This document shows positions 12,714-12,774 of a stretch of DNA of 12,774 nt, piece by piece. A program made the position numbers and the translations under genes. The notes below the pieces were generated by a model. The model saw nothing but the letters and a program-made list of their open reading frames with translations. It did not search any database and was not told the origin of the DNA. Source of the stretch: Bacteroidales bacterium (GTDB taxonomy: Bacteria; Bacteroidota; Bacteroidia; Bacteroidales; WCHB1-69); contig JALNYF010000059.1 of the NCBI GenBank assembly GCA_023229985.1, forward strand, positions 1-12,774, given 5' to 3'. The first letter of the stretch is position 1. Each line of letters opens with the position of its first letter.

Positions 12714-12774
12714 ATGAAAAAAATTTTAGGATTAGATTTAGGAACGAACAGTATTGGTTGGGCGGTTGTAAATG
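12714..12774 (+). CDS. cas9: Cas9 endonuclease, N-terminal 20 codons (3' end outside window)
   Basis: The window ends 20 codons and one base into this gene. The translated start contains LGLDLGTNSIGWAVV, the RuvC-I motif of Cas9, with Asp8 as the expected catalytic residue (equivalent to Asp10 of the Streptococcus pyogenes enzyme). Cas9 is the RNA-guided nuclease of type II CRISPR-Cas systems, cutting DNA matched by crRNA:tracrRNA. DLGxNSIGWAV at the very N-terminus is highly specific to Cas9; the phylum and the adjacent divergent tracrRNA suggest subtype II-C, but cas1, cas2 and any csn2/cas4 are not visible. The ATG lies in an A/T-rich leader without a Shine-Dalgarno site. No frame disruption is seen in the visible part. 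The RNase-H-like fold is shared with sugar kinases and hydantoinases, but their motif differs. Confidence 0.92.
   Translation, partial: MKKILGLDLGTNSIGWAVVN

Overview
The window looks like a chromosomal segment from a Bacteroidota (probably Bacteroidales-like) bacterium. Evidence: an AT-rich sequence, almost no Shine-Dalgarno sites, several copies of the phylum's promoter consensus (TTG, about 19 bases, then TAnnTTTG), a Bacteroidota-type DnaX, Rnf subunits of the anaerobe type, a protein with a type IX secretion-like C-terminus, and the start of a type II-C-like Cas9. Assignment below phylum is inference.

Layout. Positions 1-1458 (+) hold the 3' end of an MscS-family channel gene and, 3 bases later, a 6-phosphofructokinase. 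A good promoter at 1480-1509 then opens a tight forward cluster: dnaX (split by a +1 frameshift between its ATPase/clamp-loader part and its tau C-terminal part), a secreted protein of unknown function, a small MerR-like regulator, a PLP aminotransferase and a YraN-family protein (ends 6251). Only 6 bases later the genes converge with a reverse-strand cluster that reads from 12202 down to 6258: rnfB, rnfC, a thioredoxin lipoprotein, a secreted TPR-like protein and an LtaS-like membrane phosphotransferase/sulfatase. The last three overlap by 1 and 4 bases, so they are probably translationally coupled. The Rnf genes stop after rnfC: rnfD, G, E and A do not follow.

The right end (12203-12774) is the most interesting part. 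The last 61 bases are the first 20 codons of cas9, with the RuvC-I motif. In the non-coding stretch before it, the reverse strand carries what reads as a complete tracrRNA gene: promoter (TTG-N19-TATTTTTG), anti-repeat, an AAGG...CCGTT nexus and a 10-bp GUAA-capped terminal hairpin. It is transcribed away from cas9. The CRISPR array, the rest of cas9 and any cas1/cas2 lie outside the window, but the anti-repeat predicts a crRNA repeat beginning near (G/A)TTGTGAATCGCTTCAAA. A separate long imperfect inverted repeat at 12327-12395 is unexplained.

The most useful points to check are the tracrRNA/cas9 head, the dnaX frameshift (programmed or an error) and the incomplete Rnf operon.
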